In this document: positions 6,424-13,613 of the stretch, one piece after another | Layout: each line of letters opens with the position of its first letter | How positions within the stretch are numbered: the first letter of the stretch is position 1 | Origin: Clostridia bacterium | GTDB lineage: Bacteria > Bacillota > Clostridia > Oscillospirales > CAG-272 | Assembly (NCBI GenBank): GCA_017452525.1 | Contig: JAFTMG010000124.1 | Span: 1-36,312, forward strand | Reading direction: 5' to 3' | Length of the DNA stretch: 36,312 bases | Notes under the pieces: generated by a model | The model's database searches: none | What the model was told of the DNA's origin: nothing | The model's input: the letters and a program-made list of their open reading frames with translations, nothing else | Position numbers and translations under genes: made by a program

Positions 6424-7148
6424 TCAATTTCGACCGTAAAAAGCATTATCACGTGCGCGTTGAGCTGATCGATCAAGGCTATGACGCCAACGTGATCTCT
6501 GATCTGCAGTCCCGGATCGGGCGCGGAACGGAAGAGAAGTTCATGATTGGCGTGAAGCTGATACAGTATTACAATTCAAATGCCTACGCGATTCACGCGA
6601 CTGATGATGAGATCCGCGGTGTGTATGAGGATGTGAGCTTCGGCTATAACGGTTCGGCAGCGACCTTCTTCGCCGTGTGTGATGTGAAGTTCGGTCTGGA
6701 TAAAAGCCAGGTTAGCCGGCTGATGAATATCGTGGATGAGTTCGGCGATAAAGAACGCGTGCAGCTGCGTTCTCAGTACCGTCAATTCACCTATTCCGCT
6801 CTTTGCGAGATGCTGCCATTGACTCCGGAAGAGCGCGAACCGATCGAGCCATCATGGACGCGGAGACAGATCCGCTGCTACAAAGCAGAGTTGGAAGATC
6901 TCGCGCTGAAGGCTCGGCGCAAAGAAAAATCTGTTGCGCCGGCGCAACAGGAGGATCCGGATGATACACCGGAAGGAAGGTACATGCTTTACAAACCCGC
7001 TGAGCTGCGCTCGATCCTGGTGGAGCGAGATAATGAGATCTCAGATCTGAAGAGACAGATCGAGGAGTTCCGGAACGACGATCGTATCAAGGAGCTGGAG
7101 GAGCAGCGGGATTATTACATGAAGCTCGTAATTTCACAAACAAAATAA
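6420..7148 (+). CDS. HTH-containing plasmid/ICE-type regulator-like protein
   Basis: The middle of this 242-aa protein contains LDKSQVSRLMNIVDEFG (about 98-114), a likely helix-turn-helix. It is followed by FTYSALCEMLPLTPEEREPI and a TRRQIRCYKAEL segment. This series resembles proteins found on Firmicutes conjugative elements and plasmids that look like ParB-type or regulatory DNA-binding proteins. The C-terminus (about 195-242) is a charged coiled coil, similar in style to the upstream 60-aa protein. It lies just before the ssDNA-binding candidate, so a role in replication control or partition of the phage DNA is plausible. Confidence 0.6.
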   Translation: MINFDRKKHYHVRVELIDQGYDANVISDLQSRIGRGTEEKFMIGVKLIQYYNSNAYAIHATDDEIRGVYEDVSFGYNGSAATFFAVCDVKFGLDKSQVSRLMNIVDEFGDKERVQLRSQYRQFTYSALCEMLPLTPEEREPIEPSWTRRQIRCYKAELEDLALKARRKEKSVAPAQQEDPDDTPEGRYMLYKPAELRSILVERDNEISDLKRQIEEFRNDDRIKELEEQRDYYMKLVISQTK

Positions 7149-7203
7149 TAAGGGATATCAAGTTCCTTGTTAAATAAATTTATCCATAAAGGAGAAAAGA
7201 AAA

Positions 7204-7524
7204 ATGATCGTAGTAAAAGGTTTCAGAGTGAGCAAGGGTGAGTTCACCCCCGAAGGTAAGTCGGAAGCAATCAAGTTCAACAACTGCATTCTGTATGTCG
7301 ATACCAATGAGGTTGCCGAAGTAGTCGGCGTTGCGAACGGTACGGTAAAGGTCAAGGTCGACAATGTCCGTATGATCGGCTTTACCGGTTGGAGTGATAT
7401 CCTGAATCATGAGGTTATCCTTGGTTATTCGATCGGCAGAGATAAGCCTGAGGTCACCTCAATCACTAAGGTAAGTCAGAAGCCGGTTGAATGTACTCCG
7501 GTATATCCGGTAATTGAAGCTTAA
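7204..7524 (+). CDS. Candidate ssDNA-binding protein (pV-like role)
   Basis: This 106-aa protein appears beta-rich (alternating hydrophobic strands such as NNCILYV, TVKVKV and HEVILGYSI) and starts MIVVKGFRV. An AAAGGAG site lies about 9 nt upstream. It is the gene directly before the major coat gene, where filamentous phages often encode the protein that coats replicated single strands. Size and predicted fold fit that role, but no signature motif proves it. It could also be another small structural or regulatory protein. Confidence 0.5.
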   Translation: MIVVKGFRVSKGEFTPEGKSEAIKFNNCILYVDTNEVAEVVGVANGTVKVKVDNVRMIGFTGWSDILNHEVILGYSIGRDKPEVTSITKVSQKPVECTPVYPVIEA

Positions 7525-7581
7525 GAGCGTCAAGATTTCGGGCGCTGTTAATAAATATAATCTCAAAAGGAGAAATACGAG

Positions 7582-7812
7582 ATGGAGGAAACAGTAAACA
7601 TGGGCGCAAAATTTGTAGAAGCAATCGTCAACGGTTTTACCAGCGGCGGCAGCGGTCTTGGAACAGGCGTTGTCAGTACGTTTGATGCCGTTACCAAAAC
7701 GGCCGAGGGGACTTTGACCAGTGTTGCTGAGGTCGGTATGACCATGATCGGCTTCGGTCTGCTCGTCGGTGCGGTGTTCAGCCTCTGGCGTAAGTTCACC
7801 AGACGTGTCTGA
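7582..7812 (+). CDS. Inovirus major coat protein (pVIII-like)
   Basis: The 76-aa product has the coat-protein layout: an amphipathic, partly acidic N-terminal helix (1-18), a Gly/Ser-rich stretch (19-28), one membrane-spanning helix (about 51-67, VGMTMIGFGLLVGAVFSLW) and a basic C-terminus (RKFTRR) that would face the DNA inside the filament. There is no clear cleavable signal peptide, so the protein may insert directly. AAAAGGAG precedes the start, and a leaky terminator follows (7839-7871), which would raise its expression above downstream genes. Position before the adsorption gene supports the call. Confidence 0.85.
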   Translation: MEETVNMGAKFVEAIVNGFTSGGSGLGTGVVSTFDAVTKTAEGTLTSVAEVGMTMIGFGLLVGAVFSLWRKFTRRV

Positions 7813-7838
7813 TATTCAATTAAATATCGGCACAAACG

Positions 7839-7871
7839 GGGTGCGGGATATTCCCGTACCCCGCACCTCTT
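7839..7871 (+). terminator. Leaky terminator after the coat gene
   Basis: GGTGCGGG (7840-7847) pairs with CCCGCACC (7860-7867), followed by a short TCTTTA tract. The tract is too short for full termination. In Ff phages a central terminator after gene VIII gives high coat protein and lower downstream expression; this site has the same position. Confidence 0.65.
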
Positions 7872-7887
7872 TATGAAGGAGGTAAAT

Positions 7888-8103
7888 GTGGATTATACAT
7901 GGTTAGCAGAAATCATGGTGAGCTGGGGCGAACAGTACCCGGCATATTTTGAAACTACGCTCGGAGCAAATATCCGAACTTGTACTCTGATCTTTTGGAC
8001 TATCGTTTTATTAGCGGTTTGGGAGGTGTTTGATAGCTATGAGAATATACGATCTGTGGTATGCGATTGCGCAACATTGGTTTGCCGGAGTGACTTGTGT
8101 TGA
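7888..8103 (+). CDS. Small phage membrane protein (minor coat candidate)
   Basis: I choose GTG 7888 because AAGGAGG ends 5 nt upstream; an ATG at 7873 would put that ribosome site inside the gene. The 71-aa product has one membrane helix (about 34-48, LIFWTIVLLAVWEVF). It overlaps the next gene by 65 nt. Small membrane proteins between coat and adsorption genes in filamentous phages are usually minor virion caps (pVII/pIX-like). The Cys-rich tail (VVCDCATLVCRSDLC) lies in the overlap and may simply reflect the other gene's sequence. Confidence 0.6.
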   Translation: MDYTWLAEIMVSWGEQYPAYFETTLGANIRTCTLIFWTIVLLAVWEVFDSYENIRSVVCDCATLVCRSDLC

Positions 8104-8200
8104 AGTCTATGAGCTTTATGCTCTTACGATGACAAATGCAACGATGGTTGGCTTTGTCCTGTTGCCTTATCGTTTGATCCTCGGGAGGCGAAGGAAATGA
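8039..8200 (+). CDS. 53-aa phage membrane protein, minor coat candidate
   Basis: ATG 8039 has GGAGG about 12 nt upstream and the frame ends exactly at TGA 8198-8200, overlapping the ATG of the adsorption gene by 4 nt (ATGA). The product starts MRIYDLWYAI, has a hydrophobic segment (about 31-45) and ends in a strongly basic tail (GRRRK). That layout matches minor filament proteins. Translational coupling to the adsorption gene argues it is real despite the 65-nt overlap with the preceding gene. Confidence 0.65.
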   Translation: MRIYDLWYAIAQHWFAGVTCVEVYELYALTMTNATMVGFVLLPYRLILGRRRK

Positions 8201-10968
8201 AACGTAAATTGTTGATTTTTAGCGTGCTGATTGCCGCTCTGATGTGCGTGCTTGCTCTTCCCGCATCCGCGAGCTGTGACGACTGTATAGCATGGGAGGA
8301 TAATTTACGGGCTTCTGACACTGAACACTGTACTGTGCATTGTACTGGCTGCGATAGTTATGATATATGCGGATCCTGTGGCGATACTTATTTACTTGAG
8401 TTCTGTTCGGCAACTCATGATTTTGAAAAAGTCATTTTGATTAATCCCGGCACAACGTGCCAGGACGGAGGTACAGAGGTTTGGCAGTGTGACTGCGGTG
8501 CTACTACGGTTTATCCTGGCTCGGCTTATGGAGATCATGACTGGGATGATGGCGTAATTGATGAGGAAGACGGTGTAATCAGATATACGTGTAAGCATTG
8601 TGGCGAGTCTACAGCCGATCAGTGGCTCCCCGATCATACGCATAATTATGTCAAGACGGTTTATGCACCAACGTGTACTGCAAAGGGATATACACATTAT
8701 CGCTGCTCGTGCGGTTCGGTTTATTTTGGCGACTATGTGGATCCAATCGATCATAGATATGTTGCAACGGTTGTTGTCCCGACGTGTCAGAGCGTTGGCT
8801 ATACCATGCAGGTTTGTGAATTCTGTCGGGACACCATTATCTCTGATGAAAAACCTATATCTGATCATATCTGGAAGCCTGATGGTACTATCCAGGGACC
8901 GAGTTGCAGCACACACGGCTATTTATCGATATTTGACCGCAATCATAGGAGCTCAACATATGAGGTCCTTGTGCCGGAAGGATCATCGTTTGCGACGATT
9001 GGTGAGATCTCCGGTAAGAGCGTTCGTGTGAATGTGGGGACTGAGGCAAGCCCTACTTATGTGCTTGTGAATACTGCGGTAACGTCGGTTGATTCGAAAA
9101 ACGCTTACGGCAGGGTATTGGCTTCTTTTGCGATACCTTGTGAAACGCTTGATTCATGGGGGCATGGCTTAGATAACTACCGTAACCGTTTGGTCTATGA
9201 CCCCGGTCTTGATACATGGTCATACATTCAGAACGCTGTGGAGCTGGTTTTTGATGGCTCTGAAGCCTGGAAGCTTAGGGCCTCTGCTTCTGGAGATGCT
9301 GACCGAAATTACGTCTCACTTAACGTTGGATCTTATGGCAGCGTGGTTAATCGAGGTATCCTTTCAAATGAATATGAAACGTATGCGCTTGCTTTTACCA
9401 ATGCGACGATCGGGGTTTACGTCCTTAACTCGAACGGTTATAACGCCGCGATGATCACCGTGCGTCCTTGGAGCGGCATCACCGATGTCAATGCGTGGAA
9501 AACTTATCTGCAGGAGCGATATGCTGCGGGGGATCCTGTACGTGTGGTATATGCCTTATCAACGCCAATCGTAACGGATGTGACGGATCTGTTTAGTAAT
9601 CGAAATCTGATTCCCGTTGAACCGAACGGTAATCTTGTTTTTGCAAATGAATATGCGCTTGATCTTGATACTACCGTGACTTTTTCTTCGTTCGATACAA
9701 CGTGTGCAAATGGTCATTTGTACTTTGATGATATTTGTTACGTTTGTGATCACGAGCTTGATGAGTGGTGGCAGCCATCAGTTTGTCATTTTTGCGGTGA
9801 AACATCACGGCAACGTGTGACCGGTCCTGAGCATGATTTTTTGGATAAGTATGTTGATGCAACGTGTGCCTCGCCGGGTTATATGCTGCATACGTGCCAA
9901 AAATGTGGCGTGTCTTATCGAGATAATTATGTTGGTGCCCTAGACCATACGTGGGGCTCACGTGTGGTGGATGAAGCTGCAGGCAAGATCTACTACACCT
10001 GCAAGGTTTGCGGGACCGTAAAAGAAGAGGACTATACGCCGTCGCACAAGCACTCCTATACTACGACCGTCACTCCTCCAACGTGCACAACAAGGGGTTA
10101 CACCTTTTATAAATGCTCTTGCGGGTATAGTTATTATGACGATTATATTGCCGTTCTTGGGCATGATTATGCAGTTACAGTCATAGCACCCACGTGCAGT
10201 TCATCGGGCTATCACATTAACACGTGTAAGGTCTGTGAGCATTATTTTATCTCGGATACAGTCCCGCAGCTCGAACACAAATGGCAAACCACGGTGACCG
10301 AGCCGACGTGTACTGTTTTTGGTTTTACGACAAAAATCTGCAGCGTGTGCGGTGACGATGTGGTTGTTGATCAGCAGTCGCCGAAGGGACACAACATTGT
10401 TAACGGTGTTTGTACTCGTTGCGGTTACTCTTCCTCATGCATCCACACGTACCGAGAGACGGTCTATCCACCCACGTGTCATGATCAAGGCTATACGCTC
10501 TACACCTGTACTAAATGCGGAGATGGCACGATTGGTGATTATGTGTCGGCTCTTGTGCATAGCTGGAAGGAGACCGATCGGCGAGCTGCTCAGTGCGAAC
10601 GAGATGGTTATGTTGAGAAAACGTGTACAAGATGCGGTGATGTTGAGTTCCAGACTCTAACGATGACCGGGCATAAATGGCATGCCCTCAGCGCTGTTGT
10701 TGACGAGCAAAATCACTCAGTTGTGACGTATGCTTGCGCGGTTTGCAATCATCGTAAAACAGAGACGCTTCAGACTGCTGCTTCACAGGCCCAAAATTGG
10801 CTATTGACATCAATCAGAGGTTTTTCAGCTGCGATCATTGATATGTATGAAATCGTTGCTAATGGTATTGAGGTCGGCGGAGTGACTGCAGGAGAGGTGA
10901 TCTCCGGCTGTTTAATTGTTGCCGCTTTGTTACTCTTGATCGGTCTGTTTATAGGACGCGGAAGGTGA
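8197..10968 (+). CDS. Adsorption protein (pIII-like): Cys-rich repeats plus tail-fibre-like module
   Basis: The 923-aa product has a cleavable signal peptide (1-25, ending ASA) and a C-terminal membrane anchor (about 901-919) with a basic GRGR end: the topology of filamentous-phage pIII. The ectodomain has repeats of form (P)TCx4GYx4CxxC, with the first Cys at residues 160, 197, 557, 630, 667, 705, 761 and 800 and a degenerate copy near 240; spacing within runs is 37-39 residues. Between the blocks (about 249-497) lies a segment with VELVFDGSEAWKL, VVYALSTPIVTDVTDLF and NLIPVEPNGNLVFANEY, wording typical of a module in Clostridia tailed-phage tail-fibre and minor structural proteins. The Cys repeats may bind zinc or form disulfides and give a stalk. 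Receptor binding is inferred from topology and gene order. Confidence 0.85.
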   Translation: MKRKLLIFSVLIAALMCVLALPASASCDDCIAWEDNLRASDTEHCTVHCTGCDSYDICGSCGDTYLLEFCSATHDFEKVILINPGTTCQDGGTEVWQCDCGATTVYPGSAYGDHDWDDGVIDEEDGVIRYTCKHCGESTADQWLPDHTHNYVKTVYAPTCTAKGYTHYRCSCGSVYFGDYVDPIDHRYVATVVVPTCQSVGYTMQVCEFCRDTIISDEKPISDHIWKPDGTIQGPSCSTHGYLSIFDRNHRSSTYEVLVPEGSSFATIGEISGKSVRVNVGTEASPTYVLVNTAVTSVDSKNAYGRVLASFAIPCETLDSWGHGLDNYRNRLVYDPGLDTWSYIQNAVELVFDGSEAWKLRASASGDADRNYVSLNVGSYGSVVNRGILSNEYETYALAFTNATIGVYVLNSNGYNAAMITVRPWSGITDVNAWKTYLQERYAAGDPVRVVYALSTPIVTDVTDLFSNRNLIPVEPNGNLVFANEYALDLDTTVTFSSFDTTCANGHLYFDDICYVCDHELDEWWQPSVCHFCGETSRQRVTGPEHDFLDKYVDATCASPGYMLHTCQKCGVSYRDNYVGALDHTWGSRVVDEAAGKIYYTCKVCGTVKEEDYTPSHKHSYTTTVTPPTCTTRGYTFYKCSCGYSYYDDYIAVLGHDYAVTVIAPTCSSSGYHINTCKVCEHYFISDTVPQLEHKWQTTVTEPTCTVFGFTTKICSVCGDDVVVDQQSPKGHNIVNGVCTRCGYSSSCIHTYRETVYPPTCHDQGYTLYTCTKCGDGTIGDYVSALVHSWKETDRRAAQCERDGYVEKTCTRCGDVEFQTLTMTGHKWHALSAVVDEQNHSVVTYACAVCNHRKTETLQTAASQAQNWLLTSIRGFSAAIIDMYEIVANGIEVGGVTAGEVISGCLIVAALLLLIGLFIGRGR

Positions 10969-10972
10969 TGCT

Positions 10973-11272
10973 GTGAGGGGTTTTTATCGTTTTGTTGGAT
11001 CGGTAGCGGCTGTTTTGCTCTTTATGTACATCGTACTCAATATCAATGATCCTCTTCAGGTTTATGATCGCTTAGTTTTGTTTGTTCGTAATTCATCTCG
11101 GAGCGTGGCAGCACTCTCTAAAGTTTGGGATTTCTTGGCTTTTGAGGAAATCTTCATTTTAGATGATCTTTTTGAGGATAGTTATGTTGCGGATATTTTG
11201 TCGGGGAAAGGTGTTTGGAGTTTTTTGCGTGACTTGATTTTAGGTGATTTGCGATTGGAGGGTCTAAAATGA
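10973..11272 (+). CDS. pVI-like minor coat protein candidate
   Basis: A GTG start is preceded by GGAAGG about 7 nt away. The 99-aa product has an N-terminal hydrophobic helix (about 7-23, FVGSVAAVLLFMYIVLNI) and a later amphipathic part (SKVWDFLAFEEIFILDDLF). It sits between the adsorption gene and Zot/pI, exactly where gene VI lies in Ff phages. It overlaps the Zot gene by 4 nt. The role is inferred from synteny and hydrophobicity, not from a motif. Confidence 0.65.
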   Translation: MRGFYRFVGSVAAVLLFMYIVLNINDPLQVYDRLVLFVRNSSRSVAALSKVWDFLAFEEIFILDDLFEDSYVADILSGKGVWSFLRDLILGDLRLEGLK

Positions 11273-12366
11273 GAATTGTTATAATTTTAGTATTGATAAT
11301 CGTCATTATCTTCCAATGGATCAAAGCGGATCCCGTTCCTCACGGCTCTCCGATTATCACAGGTCCCCGCGGTGCCGGTAAGACACGTTTTGCCGTTCTC
11401 CGCATCGTCCGCAAATTCAGATCCAAATACTTTTGGTGGAAGGTGCGAAAGGTTCCCTTTGTTGGCTGGCTGATGGCTCCGAAGTACGAGCCTCGTGTTT
11501 ATTCCAATATCCCTCTGCGGCTTACCCGCAAAGTCTGGGCAAACGTTCTGAAGCGTGAACATATCCTTATGACTGAAGATCTTCCAAAGGGATCCACCGT
11601 CTTCATCGATGAGATTGGCGTCATGGTTAACCAGTATTCCCACGGGGACCCCAATATTATCTCAGATCATTATATCGACAATTTCTATTGTGCCGAGATC
11701 TTCACCCGCTTTTACCGTCATTTTATCGGTGAGAATGAGGGCGATTTCGTATGCACAGATCAGGCTGTCGGTGACGTCAATATCCAATTCCGCCGCCGTT
11801 TTGACAAAGCGCTGCAGCTTCATCATTTCCATCGGTTCCTCTTCGTCCTCCCGTTCTATAAGGTTCCTGTAGAGATCCTGGATATCTCTGAAGGAGAAGT
11901 GCAGAATACAAAGAATGTTAATGATGTAAAGGGCGAGAAAGGGCATTACTTCTTCGGTTGGTTGCCGTATAATCGTTGGTTCTTCATCCGAATGCCCTGG
12001 CATTATCTGAACTATGCAACTCATTGTTACGCCCTGGCATATCAGCAAAAGCGCTTTGTGCCTACCGTTCCGTTTGATAACTGGAAGGATAACCCCGACG
12101 GTCTGTATACCAACTACATTATCGAGCTCAGATCTACGGACGCCGAGAAGGCTGCTTACAATGCTCGCAAGAAGCTGATCTCGGCCGGTAAGCTGCCTGC
12201 AGATCTGTTAGATCCAGATCCTCAGCTCACACCGGAAGATCTTCCGGATCTTTCTCCTGATCAGCCGTCTGAAGCTGCAGAACCGCCCCGCCGTGGATGG
12301 CTGCAGAAGCTCATAGCGTCTCTCCCTCGCCCCGAAGGGCGTAAAGAGCGTGCCGGGAAGCAATGA
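11269..12366 (+). CDS. Zot-family phage assembly ATPase (pI-like)
   Basis: The 365-aa protein has an N-terminal membrane helix (2-16), a Walker A motif GPRGAGKT (32-39) and a Walker B VFIDEIG (111-117), the signature of the Zot/pI family that drives extrusion of filamentous phages. The single membrane helix is N-terminal, unlike Ff pI where it lies after the ATPase. The C-terminal 60 residues are Pro- and charge-rich. No secretin gene follows, which fits a host without an outer membrane. Spacing and overlap show it is part of the structural operon. Confidence 0.93.
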   Translation: MRIVIILVLIIVIIFQWIKADPVPHGSPIITGPRGAGKTRFAVLRIVRKFRSKYFWWKVRKVPFVGWLMAPKYEPRVYSNIPLRLTRKVWANVLKREHILMTEDLPKGSTVFIDEIGVMVNQYSHGDPNIISDHYIDNFYCAEIFTRFYRHFIGENEGDFVCTDQAVGDVNIQFRRRFDKALQLHHFHRFLFVLPFYKVPVEILDISEGEVQNTKNVNDVKGEKGHYFFGWLPYNRWFFIRMPWHYLNYATHCYALAYQQKRFVPTVPFDNWKDNPDGLYTNYIIELRSTDAEKAAYNARKKLISAGKLPADLLDPDPQLTPEDLPDLSPDQPSEAAEPPRRGWLQKLIASLPRPEGRKERAGKQ

Positions 12367-12656
12367 TCTCCGCTGCAGCTCACGCACGCTCGGCAGCGTG
12401 CCTACAGCCGCACGAACGGTGCTGGACTGTCCCTCTCTTTCTGCCCGCCGCGTAGCGGCTTAATATACGGTGGATCTGTTCTTTTTCCACCGAGCCCGGT
12501 CGATCGCCGGGCGGTCGAGCCGGGACAGTGAGCGAACGGATCCGGAAGGAGCCGCGGCGGCGGGAGGCGGAGCCCCCGCCGCCGCGGTTTCTTCCTTACT
12601 TGATATTATCATCAAAATTCACTCACTTTTTCATTTTTTTTCGGACGGAGGTTTTC
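12367..12656 (+). other. Phage intergenic region with GC-rich hairpins
   Basis: No credible gene lies here. Three hairpins are clear: GCACGCT/AGCGTGC (12384-12401), GCCCGG/CCGGGC (12494-12512) and a 13-bp perfect stem 12552-12564 with 12575-12587. They lie between the pI-like and Rep genes, the place of the Ff intergenic region with packaging signal and both origins. Reading frames through this stretch follow the GC-rich hairpins and have no ribosome site. Confidence 0.75.
12552..12620 (+). other. Candidate plus-strand replication origin
   Basis: A 13-bp GC-rich hairpin (12552-12587) is followed after a short T/C-rich stretch by ACTTGATATTA (12598-12608). This equals the core of the phiX174 origin, where gpA cuts CAACTTG|ATATTA, and resembles the pC194-type nick site. 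By analogy the cut would fall between G12602 and A12603. TTGAT and ATCAA (12600-12615) can form a small hairpin over the site. The rep gene starts 54 nt downstream. Confidence 0.7.
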
Positions 12657-13613
12657 ATGAAGTTAAGAAACGTTCCTTCAAGTTGCCTCTATAATACAAA
12701 GATTAAGGTTTATCCCGACGGTCGCACGAAAACTTGTTATTGCTCCCACAGTATATTTCATTATGCCGATGATGAGATCTCGGAAGAGTCGTTTCCCGTA
12801 CCGGATTTGTTTGATGAGGATCTCTCCGAGGAAGATCTTAATGAGCAGAAGCTTAAGCGTTTAGAGGAAGATCTTCTTTATGGCAATTTTCGCCGTATGC
12901 AAGATAAACTCTTTGATTTGATCTATATGAATTCCTGGAATTTTTTTTTAACGATAACGATAGATCCACATGAATTTGACAGTAAAGATCCAAAGATTGT
13001 AATGAAGAAATTGAATACCTGGCTTCAAAATCGAGTGTATCGAGATGATCTTCATTATTTGCTGATTCCCGAGCATCATATTAAAGGCGGAATTCATTGT
13101 CATGCAGTAGTAAATGATGCGCTGCAGCTTGTTGATTCCGGTACGGTAGCTGTACCAAAAGGCTACGGATTTAGTAAGCCTATTTACCATAGTACTGCTT
13201 TGGAGCATAAAATCCCGGTGACGGATTGGCATCCCGTTTATAATTGTGTTGATTGGAAATATGGTTGGTCAACCGCTATCCCGGTCTACGGTGAGCCGGC
13301 CCGATTGGCTTTTTATATACGTAAGTATATTACTAAGGAGTGTCAGAGGATCTTTGGTCGATATTACTGGAGCTCCAGGAATTTGATACGGCAACCGGAG
13401 ATCGTTTTGGCAAATACAGATTTTTCTGCGATAGATCTTCCGAGGTATGATAATCAGGCTGCAGGTTTTTCTTTGAAGTATACAACAGATATTACATGGA
13501 CGAAGGGTGGCGCTCAAAATGACAGTTCGGCAATTAGCGGAGGAATTCAAGAAGAATTATATGATGCGGCGGCTGCGGGAAACGACGATAGCGGGTTACT
13601 CGGTCAATCTTAA
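12657..13613 (+). CDS. HUH rolling-circle replication initiator (pII-like)
   Basis: I start at ATG 12657 (GGAGG 5 nt upstream); a longer frame from 12528 would run through the origin hairpin. The 318-aa protein shows the three HUH motifs: FLTITID (motif 1, about 98), GGIHCHAVV with H147-C148-H149 (metal-binding HUH), and AFYIRKYITK with Tyr220 and Tyr224 three residues apart. Two Tyr with a Lys between recall phiX174 gpA-type initiators. The protein would nick the double-stranded replicative form and restart plus-strand synthesis. Its last ~31 codons overlap the integrase gene in another frame. Confidence 0.9.
   Translation: MKLRNVPSSCLYNTKIKVYPDGRTKTCYCSHSIFHYADDEISEESFPVPDLFDEDLSEEDLNEQKLKRLEEDLLYGNFRRMQDKLFDLIYMNSWNFFLTITIDPHEFDSKDPKIVMKKLNTWLQNRVYRDDLHYLLIPEHHIKGGIHCHAVVNDALQLVDSGTVAVPKGYGFSKPIYHSTALEHKIPVTDWHPVYNCVDWKYGWSTAIPVYGEPARLAFYIRKYITKECQRIFGRYYWSSRNLIRQPEIVLANTDFSAIDLPRYDNQAAGFSLKYTTDITWTKGGAQNDSSAISGGIQEELYDAAAAGNDDSGLLGQS

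Noticed and set aside
7533..7561. TATAAT before the coat gene as a promoter
   Set aside because: The -10 (7556-7561) is perfect, but no acceptable -35 is found at 16-18 bp, so I do not call a promoter.
8640..10680. Repeats that could be mistaken for a CRISPR array
   Set aside because: The repeats are in-frame protein repeats inside one long gene, with variable DNA and no uniform spacers. No CRISPR array is present in the window.
12470..12694. Frames through the GC-rich hairpin upstream of rep
   Set aside because: They read GC-repeat hairpins, have no ribosome site, and the true rep start at 12657 has one.
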